From assembly GCF_000330705.1 (NCBI RefSeq), contig NZ_ANAM01000010.1, positions 1-64,000 of the forward strand: DNA of 64,000 bases, read 5' to 3'. A program made the position numbers and the translations under genes. Under the pieces are notes generated by a model. That model made no database searches, had not been told where the DNA came from, and worked only from the letters and a program-made list of their open reading frames with translations. Positions 43,107 to 52,610 of the stretch are shown here, one piece after another. Source of the DNA: Salinicoccus carnicancri Crm. GTDB lineage: Bacteria; Bacillota; Bacilli; Staphylococcales; Salinicoccaceae. Positions within the stretch are counted from its first letter, which is position 1. Each line of letters starts with the position of its first letter.

Positions 43107-44024
43107 ATGGGATTCTATACCGAATACAAGAATGAGATTACGACACTCCAGCTGATTTCCCAGATTCTCGGCAAGATCAGACTTGAATATGCACCGCAGG
43201 AACCCCAGTGGGCGCATGTAACACTGGATATTACACCACGTGGGTTCTCCACCGGCCTCCTCAGACGCGGGGATACCCACTTCGAAATCGAAGCGGACCT
43301 GTCGCGGGGACTCATCATCATCAAAACCGAAACCCATGATACGCACATCGAGATGGCAAGCGGTAAACCGATCAGCGAATATTATCAGGAGATCATCAAT
43401 ACTGCCGCTGCAGAGGGGCTGAAGCTCTACATCAATACGAAGCCCCAGGAAATGGATTTCAAGACACCTTTTGAAGATGACGTCGGCCATCACCACTATA
43501 ATGACCATGTCGCGAACATTGTCCTGAAATGGTTCCAGTTTGCACGGGATACTGAGATGCAGTTCCTCGCACCGCTCCGTCACCGGAAAGTGCACCCCGG
43601 CCTGTTCTGGGGGACGTTCGATGTATCCTGCATCCTCATCCACGATGAATTCGAACCCTTCCCGGACGACAGCAAAGTGATCGAGCGCGCCGCTTTCGAC
43701 GAGCATATGATCGAATTCGGCTTCTGGCTGGGGGACGACACTTTCGAATATCCGACATTCTTCACACTCCCCTACCCCTTCGTGGATAATGAAGAGCTTG
43801 CAACCGACGACAGCTTCCCTGAAGGCAGCTATTTTTCGGCTGATATGGCGGAGTATCTCTACGAAATGAAGAACGGCATGGACGGCGTGGAAGCTGAAAA
43901 TGTGCAGCAGTTCCTCGAAGCCTCCTTCAGGGGCGCATTCGATCACCTGAAGTGGCAAGGCTTCAATCACTGCACAGAGCCGCTGAAGATGGGGGACAAC
44001 CAGTACGGTGACGCCCAGGATTGA
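43107..44024 (+). CDS. DUF5996 family protein
   Basis: 305 residues, matching what I know of the DUF5996 family: WAHVTLDITPRGFSTGLL near the N-terminus, FEIEADLSRGLIIIKT, then RKVHPGLFWGTFDVSCI and PYPFVDNEEL in the second half. No signal peptide or membrane helix, so cytoplasmic. No catalytic function is established. Histidine-rich VGHHHYNDHV in the middle could bind metal (inference). ATG 43107 is preceded by GAGGTGA. It is followed after 33 bases by an antiporter gene in the same direction. Confidence 0.78.
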   Translation: MGFYTEYKNEITTLQLISQILGKIRLEYAPQEPQWAHVTLDITPRGFSTGLLRRGDTHFEIEADLSRGLIIIKTETHDTHIEMASGKPISEYYQEIINTAAAEGLKLYINTKPQEMDFKTPFEDDVGHHHYNDHVANIVLKWFQFARDTEMQFLAPLRHRKVHPGLFWGTFDVSCILIHDEFEPFPDDSKVIERAAFDEHMIEFGFWLGDDTFEYPTFFTLPYPFVDNEELATDDSFPEGSYFSADMAEYLYEMKNGMDGVEAENVQQFLEASFRGAFDHLKWQGFNHCTEPLKMGDNQYGDAQD

Positions 44025-44057
44025 TTTCAAGACTGACAGGAAAGGACGGGGAGGCAA

Positions 44058-45245
44058 TTGGAAACTTCACATATACTGATTTTGCTGCTGATCGGCTACA
44101 TCGTATTCACCATCGATCAGAAACAGGATGACTTCCCCGTGCCGACCGTCCTCGTACTCATTGGCATCGGGCTGTCCTTCATACCTTTCTTTTCATCGGT
44201 TGAAGTGACGGGCAACATGATCTATCATCTGTTCCTGCCTGCGCTGCTGTTCACTTCCGCCTATCAGATGCCGGCCGCCGGGTTGAAAAAGAATGCAGGC
44301 ATCATCAGCTTCCTGGGAGTTTTCGGCATCATGTTCACCGTGGCCGCCCTCGGGGCTGCCATTCATATGCTGAGCGGGCCGTTCATCCCGCTTTCACTGC
44401 TTGAATCCCTGGTCATCGCAGCTATCCTCACACCGACGGACCCGGTCTCTGTCGTTTCCATCATCAAGAAATCGGTCGGCAGTGAAAAGATCGCCGATGT
44501 GGTTGAAGGCGAGTCCCTGATCAATGACGGTACAAGCATCGTCATTTTCACGACCCTGGCCGGCATGCTGGCAGAAAGCCGGACTTTCAGCATCGGCACA
44601 TTCCTGGGTGAGTTCCTGCTCGTGTCGATCGGCGGCGCCGGCCTCGGCATACTTTTCGGCTGGCTGATGGGCAAGGTGGTCAATGTGACACATGACCGAA
44701 AATACCAGGTCATGCTGAGCATCATACTGGCATACGGGACCTTCAACATCACTGAATACGTCGGGGCTTCCGGCGTACTTGCGACCGTATTTGCCGGAAT
44801 CATGCTCTCCTTCAAGTATGAAAGCAGCGAAAAGGAGGCGCACTTCAGGGAGTCACTGGATGGTTTCTGGGAGATTGCGGAAGCGAGCATTCTGTCACTT
44901 CTGTTCCTCCTGATCGGCATCGAGTCGGCTGAATTCCTGATTTTTGACGGATGGACCTTCGTCATCATCATCTTCATCCTGTCGATGATCATCCGCTATA
45001 TACTGGTCGCCGGAACTACCCAGTCATTTCCAAAATGGCGCCACGAGATCAACCAGAAGGAGGCAGCCCTCATCGCATGGGCCGGTCTGAAAGGGACGAT
45101 GTCCGTCTTCCTGATACTGACGCTCTATTCGCAAAACACGGGTGATCTTGACATGATCATCTCACTGTCATTCGCCGCCGTGCTCATTTCACTCGTCGTC
45201 CAGAGCCTCGGTGTCAAACCGCTGGCAAAAAGAATTGTGAAATAG
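44058..45245 (+). CDS. CPA1-family Na+/H+ antiporter
   Basis: 395 residues with about eleven or twelve membrane helices. The family ion-binding motifs are ILTPTDPVSVVSI (about 123-135) and the helix with VEGESLINDGTSIVIF (about 149-164). It exchanges cytoplasmic Na+ for H+, fitting a halotolerant host. The apparent start is TTG at 44058 after GGGGAGG with only three bases between; no ATG is available nearby. Overall length is normal for the family. Confidence 0.88.
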   Translation: METSHILILLLIGYIVFTIDQKQDDFPVPTVLVLIGIGLSFIPFFSSVEVTGNMIYHLFLPALLFTSAYQMPAAGLKKNAGIISFLGVFGIMFTVAALGAAIHMLSGPFIPLSLLESLVIAAILTPTDPVSVVSIIKKSVGSEKIADVVEGESLINDGTSIVIFTTLAGMLAESRTFSIGTFLGEFLLVSIGGAGLGILFGWLMGKVVNVTHDRKYQVMLSIILAYGTFNITEYVGASGVLATVFAGIMLSFKYESSEKEAHFRESLDGFWEIAEASILSLLFLLIGIESAEFLIFDGWTFVIIIFILSMIIRYILVAGTTQSFPKWRHEINQKEAALIAWAGLKGTMSVFLILTLYSQNTGDLDMIISLSFAAVLISLVVQSLGVKPLAKRIVK

Positions 45246-45261
45246 CCAGGTTCACGACAGT

Positions 45262-45290
45262 GCCCCGGACCATTTGATCCGGGGCTTCCT
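45262..45290 (+). terminator. Rho-independent terminator after the antiporter gene
   Basis: GCCCCGGA, loop CCATTTGA, TCCGGGGC, then TTCCTCT. The T tail is imperfect. Confidence 0.75.
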
Positions 45291-45411
45291 CTATATCTTA
45301 CGACACCAATAGTGACCGTTCCGATGTAAAACGCCCGGACTTGCGCACTTTGACCGGAACCTGCCAGTATGCAACAATGTATATGAAATCACTCTGGTGA
45401 GGGGGCATCGC

Positions 45412-46794
45412 ATGGCAGAGGAAAAAGTGCAGAGCAAAGGCGTCGTTGTGGTAATCATTGCCGCAGCTTTTTTACTGACGTTCAACCAGTTCCTTCTCAT
45501 TACAGCATTCCCCACCATAATGGCGGAGTTCGATATCAATGCCACACAGGTACAGTGGCTGACGACTGCATTCATCCTGACGACGATTGTCTTCATCCCG
45601 ATGTCGGGCTACCTGTCGACCACCTATTCATCGAAAACACTTGTCATCATCGCCATCACATGCCTGCTCGCCGGTACAATCATCGGCGCCTGGTCGCCGA
45701 ACTTCGGTGTACTGATCCTGTCGAGGGTCATCCAGGCCATCGGGGCCGGGATCATACTGCCGCTCATCCAGACCATTCTGCTGATTGTATTTCCATACGA
45801 CAGACGTGGATTTGCGATGGGGCTGCTCGGCGCCGTGACAAATGTGGCACCCGCTTCCGCCCCGTCGATCTCCGGGATCATCATCGACTACCTCGACTGG
45901 CGGTCGCTCCACTGGGTGCTGCTGCCGTTCATCCTGATCACTTTCATCCTGGCCATTTTCTTCATGAAGAACGTACTCGAGCAGCAGCGGACAAAGCTTG
46001 ACATCCGTTCCGTCATGCTGTCTGCGGCCGGTTTCTCTTTATTCATATTCGGGCTCAGCAACATCAGCGTATACGGATTCCTCGATCCAATGTCGTATGT
46101 CCCGCTGACCGCCGGCATACTGGGTGTACTGCTTTTCACCCGCCGGCAGTTCAACATCGGCACACCGGTGCTTAACCTGACGCTGTTCCGCAACCGGACC
46201 TTCACTCTCGCAATCATCCTGATTTTCATCAACATGATGCTGCTTTTGTCGACGGAGACGATCCTGCCGATGTTCGCGCAGAGCGCACTCGGGACAAGCG
46301 CCTTCCTGTCCGGCTTCCTGCTCGTGCCGGGGACGGTCATCCTGTCCATCATCACTTTCATCTCCGGCAGCCTGTATGACTGCTACGGCGGCAGGACCAT
46401 CGCCATCATCGGCTTTTTGTGCACGACAGTCTCCCTCGTGCTGCTCAACACCGTCGGCATGGGTGACTCACCGTACTGGATCATGGTGCACTTCTGCCTG
46501 TTCATGACCGGTTTCGGCCTGACGCTCATGCCGCTCGTCACCGTCAGCATGTCAGAGCTCGATGATAGAGACATCCCGCACGGCTCGGCCATCGTAAACA
46601 CGGTACGGCAGTTCGCCATGGCTTTCGGCATCATCATCCTGACATCGATCATCAGTATCACAGTCGCCGTGATGGATGCGCCGCAGGCACAGAGCACATA
46701 CACCGGCACCAGCTATGCCCTGGCCGTCATGGCGGTGCTCGCATTTGCCGGCTTCCTGATGACAATGCTGATCAGGGAGGACAGATACGGATAG
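45412..46794 (+). CDS. MFS multidrug exporter, DHA2 (14-helix) type
   Basis: 460 residues with a 14-helix pattern. Family boxes: ITAFPTIMAEFDINATQVQWLTTAFILTTIVFIPMSGYLSTTYSSK at the start, LILSRVIQAIGAGIILPLIQTILL (motif C region follows), and GLLGAVTNVAPASAPSISGIIIDYLDWRSLHWV. It resembles LmrB/MdeA/QacA-type exporters of Gram-positive bacteria. ATG 45412 follows GAGGGGG; a GTG 15 bases upstream overlaps this site. No associated regulator gene. Confidence 0.88.
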   Translation: MAEEKVQSKGVVVVIIAAAFLLTFNQFLLITAFPTIMAEFDINATQVQWLTTAFILTTIVFIPMSGYLSTTYSSKTLVIIAITCLLAGTIIGAWSPNFGVLILSRVIQAIGAGIILPLIQTILLIVFPYDRRGFAMGLLGAVTNVAPASAPSISGIIIDYLDWRSLHWVLLPFILITFILAIFFMKNVLEQQRTKLDIRSVMLSAAGFSLFIFGLSNISVYGFLDPMSYVPLTAGILGVLLFTRRQFNIGTPVLNLTLFRNRTFTLAIILIFINMMLLLSTETILPMFAQSALGTSAFLSGFLLVPGTVILSIITFISGSLYDCYGGRTIAIIGFLCTTVSLVLLNTVGMGDSPYWIMVHFCLFMTGFGLTLMPLVTVSMSELDDRDIPHGSAIVNTVRQFAMAFGIIILTSIISITVAVMDAPQAQSTYTGTSYALAVMAVLAFAGFLMTMLIREDRYG

Positions 46795-46811
46795 AATCTG
46801 TTTTGTAAAAT

Positions 46812-46848
46812 GAACCGTCACCGGAAAATATCGATGACGGTTCTTTAT
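46812..46848 (+). terminator. Rho-independent terminator after the MFS gene
   Basis: GAACCGTCA / TGACGGTTC around a 14-base loop, followed by TTTAT. Confidence 0.8.
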
Positions 46849-46977
46849 AATCAGTTATACATAAATTCACCTTACTGAGCATTCTCATATTGCTATTCAC
46901 CATAAAAATAGAAACGAATAGATACAATCTGAAATAAATTTAAATTCACAATATAACTCCTCCTATTTCAAACCTTC

Positions 46978-48393
46978 TTATTTTTCTAAGTGACGGCTTA
47001 AAATCAACCGTTGTCCCTGATCAAAGAATACTTTACCAGGATTCATAATATTGTTTGGATCCCAGGCCTGTTTAATACGTTTCATCATATCCACTCCCAC
47101 GGTTCCCAGTTCTTTTTCTAGAAATGGTGCCTTCATCGTACCTATGCCGTGCTCACCGGAAAGTGTGCCTCCCAGCTCCAATGCTGAATTGAATATTTCT
47201 TCGATGGCCATCTCCACCCTTTCAAGTTCCTCCTGATCATTCTCATCACACAAAATGTTTGGGTGTAGATTACCATCTCCCAGATGACCGAACACAACGA
47301 GTGAGATATTATACTTATCCCGAATGTTTGACAAACTGGCCATCATTGCAGGAATTTGACTTCGTGGAACGGTGGCATCTTCCGATGCCTTCGTTGGCTT
47401 GATGACTGCAATCGCAGGTGAAACCAACTTTCTTGCTTTCCACATGTTAACCGCTTCTTCTTTTGTATGAGGGATAGAGACAAAGGTTCCACCGAGCTTC
47501 TCCATGATTGTGCTAAGAGCTATTGATTCTTCCTTGACTGTCGATGGGTGACCGTCCAATTCAGCTAATACAATTGCTTCCACATTTGTCGGAAGACCCT
47601 GAGGAGCATACTGTTCAACGGCCTGGGCGCATTCCTTATCAATAAATTCCATCTTTGCAGGCAGAATGCCTGATGTAAGGGTTGTTGATACCGCATTCCC
47701 CGCCATTTCCATTGTGGGAAATGCCGCCATAACTGTTTGAGAACTGGCAGGTTTTGGAATCAATTTTAAAGTGGCACTTGTGATTACACCAAGGATACCT
47801 TCAGATCCGACGATGAGTTTGGTTAAATCGATTCCTGTTACATTTTTAATCGTACTCCCCCCTGTACGCATCACCTCTCCCTCAGGTGTGACTACTTCAA
47901 GACCAAGTACATAGTCTTTGGTCACTCCGTACTTCAAGCCTCGAGGCCCTCCGGCATTTTCTGCTAAATTACCACCAATTGTGGAGATATTAGAACTACT
48001 CGGGTCCGGCGGGTACATAAGCCCATATCTTTCTGCTTCTGCGTGTACTTCAGACGTAAGGACACTTGGAGACACCGAAACTATTAAATCCTCGGGATTG
48101 ACAATGACTTCAGATGGCCATTGGCACATGTCGAGTATAATACCACCATGCACAGGAATATCTCCACCACTCAAGCCAGTTCCCATACCTCTTGGTGTTA
48201 CTGGTACTTTATAAAGATTGGCTATTTTTAATACTTTACTGACAGCTTCTGTATTTGTGACATAGACCACCGCTTCAGGCATATTACCACGAAATGCAGA
48301 ATTACTACTGTAATCTTGCATTTCAACATCACTAGTGTGAACCATTTTTTCACCTAGTTCTTCTTTCAATATTTCTGTCCACCGTGGTTCCAT
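46978..48393 (-). CDS. GlcD-type FAD-linked 2-hydroxy acid oxidase
   Basis: About 471 residues of the glycolate oxidase GlcD / D-lactate dehydrogenase family. FAD-binding domain: PVTPRGMGTGLSGGDIPVHGGIIL and PPDPSSSNISTIGGNLAENAGGPRGLKYG. The C-terminal cap has FGHLGDGNLHPNIL and LSGEHGIGTMKAPFL. It oxidises a 2-hydroxy acid to a 2-oxo acid. It is the last gene of an AT-rich five-gene operon with a GltS-like carrier; the substrate is unknown. ATG 48393 has AGGAAGGG upstream; an ATG eight codons earlier lacks a site. Confidence 0.88.
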   Translation of the reverse strand: MEPRWTEILKEELGEKMVHTSDVEMQDYSSNSAFRGNMPEAVVYVTNTEAVSKVLKIANLYKVPVTPRGMGTGLSGGDIPVHGGIILDMCQWPSEVIVNPEDLIVSVSPSVLTSEVHAEAERYGLMYPPDPSSSNISTIGGNLAENAGGPRGLKYGVTKDYVLGLEVVTPEGEVMRTGGSTIKNVTGIDLTKLIVGSEGILGVITSATLKLIPKPASSQTVMAAFPTMEMAGNAVSTTLTSGILPAKMEFIDKECAQAVEQYAPQGLPTNVEAIVLAELDGHPSTVKEESIALSTIMEKLGGTFVSIPHTKEEAVNMWKARKLVSPAIAVIKPTKASEDATVPRSQIPAMMASLSNIRDKYNISLVVFGHLGDGNLHPNILCDENDQEELERVEMAIEEIFNSALELGGTLSGEHGIGTMKAPFLEKELGTVGVDMMKRIKQAWDPNNIMNPGKVFFDQGQRLILSRHLEK

Positions 48394-48413
48394 AATCTTA
48401 ACCCTTCCTCTTT

Positions 48414-49292
48414 TCATTGTATAAGTGAATGAGGATTATCGACCACCATTTGTCGAATCTCCTCTTCACTAATATTTTCCTCTAACAATTCAACGATGAA
48501 TGACTCTAATGCCTCGACAACCGGAATATTATGGGCCTGTCCATAATCAGTCACTAAGGCACAATGCTCAGCCCCGATTTCTTCAATGGAACGCGCCATC
48601 TCTCTAACTGTTATATCCTGAAAATCCTGACTGCACGCAAGGTAACACTTTTCAATAATACAGCCTTTCCTTGCCAGCTGCTTTTGTTGTTCAAGACTGA
48701 GAGGGGCGATTCCGAGGTCTGCATGCTGTATCAAGATTCGTTTCACCCCTTGATTTCTGGCTTCATCCACAATCATCATCACCTCTTTTGCCTCCAAATG
48801 TCCAGTGGCTAGTACTGCATCTTTTTGGGCAATAAGAGTTAGAACCTTTTTCACCTCCTCTTTTATGACTCCATTTTCTGTGACAGTCAGACCACACTCA
48901 GGTTCGTCCAACTCTTCATCGCTATTAAAAATATTCTCTTTGTAGTGCTGAGCAAAATAACGCTTGTGTTGTGCTCCCGAAATGGTGGGCATCCAAATAA
49001 TTTTTGCCCCCATTCTCAGTGCCATATCGACAGGTGCTTTTTTAACCCCTCCTGTAAATAAATTACAAACAAGGCCGCCAACAATATTTAGATGCGGATA
49101 TTTTTCTTGTAAAAGGGTTGAGCGGTCAAATGTTGAGCCTTCATGGGCTTTCAATACAATCCCAGCCATTTTCGCACGCGAAACATCCTCAATTAGTTCC
49201 CAATCAGTTTGCTTCCTCGGGAAAATACTTGGTGAAGAATGCGCATGCAGATCTATTGCTCCTTCCAGTAAAGGGTGCCATTTTTTCACCAT
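48414..49292 (-). CDS. DUF6282 family metal-dependent hydrolase-like protein
   Basis: About 292 residues of the DUF6282 family with an amidohydrolase-like barrel. Candidate metal ligands: HxH in GAIDLHAHSSPS (residues 16 and 18), VLKAHEGS, ATGHLEAKE, LIQHADLG and Asp in LVTDYGQ. This ordered His/Lys/His/His/Asp set is that of a binuclear metallohydrolase. No reaction has been assigned to the family that I know of. The start ATG overlaps the hydrolase stop (TGATG), so the two are coupled. A GTG one codon upstream is the alternative. Confidence 0.78.
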   Translation of the reverse strand: MVKKWHPLLEGAIDLHAHSSPSIFPRKQTDWELIEDVSRAKMAGIVLKAHEGSTFDRSTLLQEKYPHLNIVGGLVCNLFTGGVKKAPVDMALRMGAKIIWMPTISGAQHKRYFAQHYKENIFNSDEELDEPECGLTVTENGVIKEEVKKVLTLIAQKDAVLATGHLEAKEVMMIVDEARNQGVKRILIQHADLGIAPLSLEQQKQLARKGCIIEKCYLACSQDFQDITVREMARSIEEIGAEHCALVTDYGQAHNIPVVEALESFIVELLEENISEEEIRQMVVDNPHSLIQ

Positions 49293-50212
49293 CACATATT
49301 TTCCTTTCTGATACGAGAATCCTCATGCTCAAAAGCTCTCTCAAAAAATGTTACTAAATGCTTGCAGAGAAGATTAAACTCAGGATGGTCACTATACATA
49401 AAATCATTATGTTTTCCTTTAATAGTAAAAAGGGTTTTTGGAGAGCAGGCTGAATCGTATAAAGCCAAGGCTTCTTCATAAGGGTGTAGTATATTCTCCT
49501 CGCCATGACCGATAAATAACGGTGTTGATTCAATTTCCTGTACACTTCTTTCTGCATTTAAGTTGATGATAGATTCTGTGAACTGCAGCCTCGTTTTATA
49601 TCCAAATCCATAAACAGAGGAAAGTTCCTTTTCCACATAATCTTTAGTTGCAGGATCCAATGGATAATGTATGAAGGGATCGACCAGTTGTGACTCTCCC
49701 TCGACTACTCTCTGAATACGATCCGCCTTCACCGTTTCGAGAATTTGAATCCATTCTTTATAAGAATGGATTGATTTGAGCCACCGTTCCCCGTTGTAAA
49801 ATCCATTCAATGAAGCAACGGCAGCTACATTCTCATTATTTTCAGTTACCAAAATGACATTCGCAGCTCCCATTCCCCATCCAATCAGACCTATTCGGTT
49901 ATGATCGACCTCTTCTTGGAACTGTAAAAAGGTTACTGCATTATTAATATCCTCTACTTGTTGTTCTATAAGCACCGTGCCCTTTTCACCTTCGCTATCG
50001 GCAAATCCACGGTAGTCAAAACCTAAGCAGATATATCCCGCTTCTGTCATTTTTTTGGCAAACATCCTTGGGTAAAATTCATTAAATCCCTGATACCCTG
50101 AGTTCGCAATAATTGCGGGAGAAGTACCTTTTTCATCAATATTTTCCGGATAATAGAGTGTTCCCCGCAGCTTGAGACCTTCACTATAAAAATGAATATT
50201 CTTTTCTATCAT
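49292..50212 (-). CDS. Alpha/beta hydrolase lacking the nucleophile serine
   Basis: 306 residues of the dienelactone-hydrolase/X-Pro-peptidase-like alpha/beta hydrolase group: LRGTLYYPENIDEKGTSPAI at the start, CLGFDYRGFADSEGEKG, late acid region TPLFIGHGEENILHP and a histidine in FTIKGKHNDFMYS. The nucleophile elbow reads IGLIGWGMGAANV, with Gly113 where serine is expected (GxSxG). It may be a lyase-like or non-hydrolytic member. ATG 50212 has AAAGGAG nine bases upstream and overlaps the end of the regulator gene by 29 bases. Partners: DUF6282 protein and GlcD-type oxidase. Confidence 0.82.
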   Translation of the reverse strand: MIEKNIHFYSEGLKLRGTLYYPENIDEKGTSPAIIANSGYQGFNEFYPRMFAKKMTEAGYICLGFDYRGFADSEGEKGTVLIEQQVEDINNAVTFLQFQEEVDHNRIGLIGWGMGAANVILVTENNENVAAVASLNGFYNGERWLKSIHSYKEWIQILETVKADRIQRVVEGESQLVDPFIHYPLDPATKDYVEKELSSVYGFGYKTRLQFTESIINLNAERSVQEIESTPLFIGHGEENILHPYEEALALYDSACSPKTLFTIKGKHNDFMYSDHPEFNLLCKHLVTFFERAFEHEDSRIRKENM

Positions 50213-50921
50213 ACTTTTTCTCTCCTTTATTGATATTCCTAACAAGTTTAGTTTTTGCGTTTTCCAGATGTTCAATCATTACCTGTCTGGCTCGAGTCGA
50301 ATCTTTTTGTTCAATCGCTTCGTAAATCTCGTTATGCTCTTGGAGTACCTGCTGCCTTTTTTCCTTCCATCCTATGTTTTTTGATAAAGAATATTTTACC
50401 GCTTTATCATATAACCCCGAGATACTCTCCATTGTCTGTATTAGAACAGGGTTATGTGATGCTTCGACAATGCGTTTATGAAAAAGAATGTCTTCTTCAT
50501 GCCCGATATTATCAACTGTTTGTGAGTACCTGATTTGTGAAAGGGCCTCATAGATACTTTCAAGGTCCGTCTGTGACCTTCGGAGTGATGCGTAATAAGC
50601 AGCTCCTGACTCAACAATCACCCGCGTTTCCAATAAATTCACTACTTCTTCCGGTTCTATAAACTCGAAGCGGGTCTTCTCCATCAGATTGGAAGCAGAG
50701 ATAGTCTGGATGACACTCCCACCCCCTTGAGTCGATGTAATCAGGCCACTCGCTTCCAATACACTGAGTGCTTCACGAATCGGTGTTCGGCTTACACCGA
50801 ATAGTTCAGTGAAATAACTCTCAGTGGGAAGCTTGTCCCCGGGTTTCAGATCCTTCTCATCTATCATTTTCTTGATATGATCAAACACCTGCATCGAAAC
50901 TTTCCTTCGTTCTATTTTCAT
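50184..50921 (-). CDS. GntR-family regulator (FadR subfamily)
   Basis: 245 residues: winged HTH (about 5-75, GDKLPTESYFTELFGVSRTPIREALSVLEASGLI) and an all-helical FCD ligand-binding domain (about 90-230) with HEEDILFHKRIVEASHN providing candidate metal-binding residues. It presumably senses the imported acid and controls the operon. It lies 16 bases after the carrier gene. A palindrome fitting the GntR pattern lies upstream of the operon at 52320. Confidence 0.9.
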   Translation of the reverse strand: MKIERRKVSMQVFDHIKKMIDEKDLKPGDKLPTESYFTELFGVSRTPIREALSVLEASGLITSTQGGGSVIQTISASNLMEKTRFEFIEPEEVVNLLETRVIVESGAAYYASLRRSQTDLESIYEALSQIRYSQTVDNIGHEEDILFHKRIVEASHNPVLIQTMESISGLYDKAVKYSLSKNIGWKEKRQQVLQEHNEIYEAIEQKDSTRARQVMIEHLENAKTKLVRNINKGEKKYDRKEYSFL

Positions 50922-50937
50922 AGTAATTCATCTCACC

Positions 50938-52290
50938 TTATTGTATCTTTCGTCGTTCTTTTACATATTTTTCGTTGACCAACCAGCCTGATTTGGCAGC
51001 TATAAAGATTAATATAGCCCCACTTCCGAAAAGGATTAGAACATATAAAAATCCAAATCCATTCATCAGCAATAATGGCCCAAATGTGATAATTAAAACC
51101 TCAATTGGTACCATTCCTACATAAGCAAGACCGTAATCATCGAGTGTTGTTGCCTGATTTTTCGGGTCTACTACCTTGAGCAGGGCGATCCCCATCGCTA
51201 CTGTACCTGTACTCCATCCCCAACCAAATATTCCATTTTCAAACCAATTTTGGTGAAAGGTGCGTGGGGAGATAAAATGGAATATCAGGTATGCCCAAAT
51301 TACACCAAAAGCAAATAGTGCAACTAGTGGAATAATATAGCTTGTGACCACAGCTATATTAATAGAAGCGATCCCGAAGACAACAGTTAAATCGGTTGCT
51401 GTACCACTGATACGGCTGATGGTTGGTTTATCTACATAGTTATGGGCTTTTAGTCTCCTCAATAACATCTGCATGAGTAGCCCTATAATAAATGCAATAC
51501 TTAGCAATGGTACACTGACTTGGGGGAAAAGACTCTGCAACCCCTCCTGTAAGTAGTAGCTAATAACCACAACAACACCAATAATTGCTATATGGAAGAA
51601 TAATGGATCGACAGAATTAGGTGAAATTGTTTCTGTTCCCGCGCATTCTCGGTTTTCCTCTTTCACTAGGCCAGTTCTTAAATCCTCTGGTAAATCTTTA
51701 AAATCTGAAATAAAAGAGGTTTGATTTTTCTTCGCTTGACGTTTGACAATCATCAAACCACCAACAATCGCACAAAGTAATCCAATTGTTGCAGAAGTAT
51801 ATCCAAGTGAAGTAGCTTCTTCCCAACCCATATTTGCGAATGCTTCACCAATAGCTGCTGCCGTTCCGTGACCTCCCAGGAACCCGGCACCAAGAACTAG
51901 ACCAAAACCAGCCGGAACTTCCCAGATGTTTATTATCACTAATAACGTAATCATAACGCCACCGCCCCACATAAAAACCGTCAACAGCATTGAATATAGC
52001 CACATGTTCCGAACTTGGTGAAATGCTTTTTTCCAATCTATTTGTGCGGCTCCAATCGGGATTGCTCCAAAAATGACAGCAATTAAGATGGTCGGGTAAT
52101 CAGCAATCGCTTCAGATAATGGTAACCAGCCGACCCCATTTGGTCCAAGGGCCAACCCAATGAAACCAGCAATCATACTTGCTGGAATAAAAAACCTCTG
52201 TATAAACCTAAACTTGGCTCTAAACAACACCCCGATAAGTAGTAAGACAGAGATTAAACCTATATCAACAGTCAAATCGAAAACAGACAA
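50938..52290 (-). CDS. GltS-like sodium/carboxylate symporter
   Basis: About 450 residues, glutamate:Na+ symporter (ESS) family, with about twelve helices. Family stretches: RFFIPASMIAGFIGLALGPNGVGWLP, GFGLVLGAGFLGGHGTAAAIGEAF, and ENGIFGWGWSTGTVAMGIALLKVVDP. The likely start is TTG at 52290, six bases after GAGAGGAGG; an open frame extends 17 codons further upstream but has no site. First gene of the operon. Together with the downstream hydrolase-like enzymes and the 2-hydroxy acid oxidase, it suggests uptake of an acidic compound. Confidence 0.85.
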   Translation of the reverse strand: MSVFDLTVDIGLISVLLLIGVLFRAKFRFIQRFFIPASMIAGFIGLALGPNGVGWLPLSEAIADYPTILIAVIFGAIPIGAAQIDWKKAFHQVRNMWLYSMLLTVFMWGGGVMITLLVIINIWEVPAGFGLVLGAGFLGGHGTAAAIGEAFANMGWEEATSLGYTSATIGLLCAIVGGLMIVKRQAKKNQTSFISDFKDLPEDLRTGLVKEENRECAGTETISPNSVDPLFFHIAIIGVVVVISYYLQEGLQSLFPQVSVPLLSIAFIIGLLMQMLLRRLKAHNYVDKPTISRISGTATDLTVVFGIASINIAVVTSYIIPLVALFAFGVIWAYLIFHFISPRTFHQNWFENGIFGWGWSTGTVAMGIALLKVVDPKNQATTLDDYGLAYVGMVPIEVLIITFGPLLLMNGFGFLYVLILFGSGAILIFIAAKSGWLVNEKYVKERRKIQ

Positions 52291-52319
52291 AATTGGCCTC
52301 CTCTCTTTAATATCAAAAT

Positions 52320-52330
52320 TTGTATTACAA
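52320..52330. promoter_or_regulatory. GntR-type operator candidate
   Basis: TTGTATTACAA, a perfect palindrome fitting the TNGTNNNACNA pattern of FadR-subfamily regulators, 30 bases upstream of the carrier start codon. Confidence 0.5.
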
Positions 52331-52344
52331 GCATATAACATTAT

Positions 52345-52376
52345 AAATCCTAATGTAAACCCTTACATTAGGATTT
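52345..52376. promoter_or_regulatory. Strong inverted repeat upstream of the GltS-like operon
   Basis: AAATCCTAATGTAA (52345-52358), ACCC, then the exact complement (52363-52376) and a T run on the plus strand. It could be a plus-strand terminator remnant, an insulator, or an operator. Confidence 0.45.
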
Positions 52377-52610
52377 TTTAGAAAGTTTTTATTTTTATAA
52401 CAACTGATATTTGTAAGAGAAAACGTAATGATAACCATTACTTTATAGTCTTCTAACCAACACACAACACGCTTCATTCATGCCATTCGATATAAATAGC
52501 TTATTATACTGCTCTATGGAGCATTCTTGTCTATCCATAATCTAGTCCAGTCCGACATTTCTCATGATAGAAAATATAGGTGATCCCAGATGAATAACTG
52601 GTGTGCATAC

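Noticed and set aside
43071-44057. 328-codon open frame on the minus strand
   Set aside because: Antisense to the DUF5996 gene; GC-rich third positions produce long antisense frames. No ribosome binding site.
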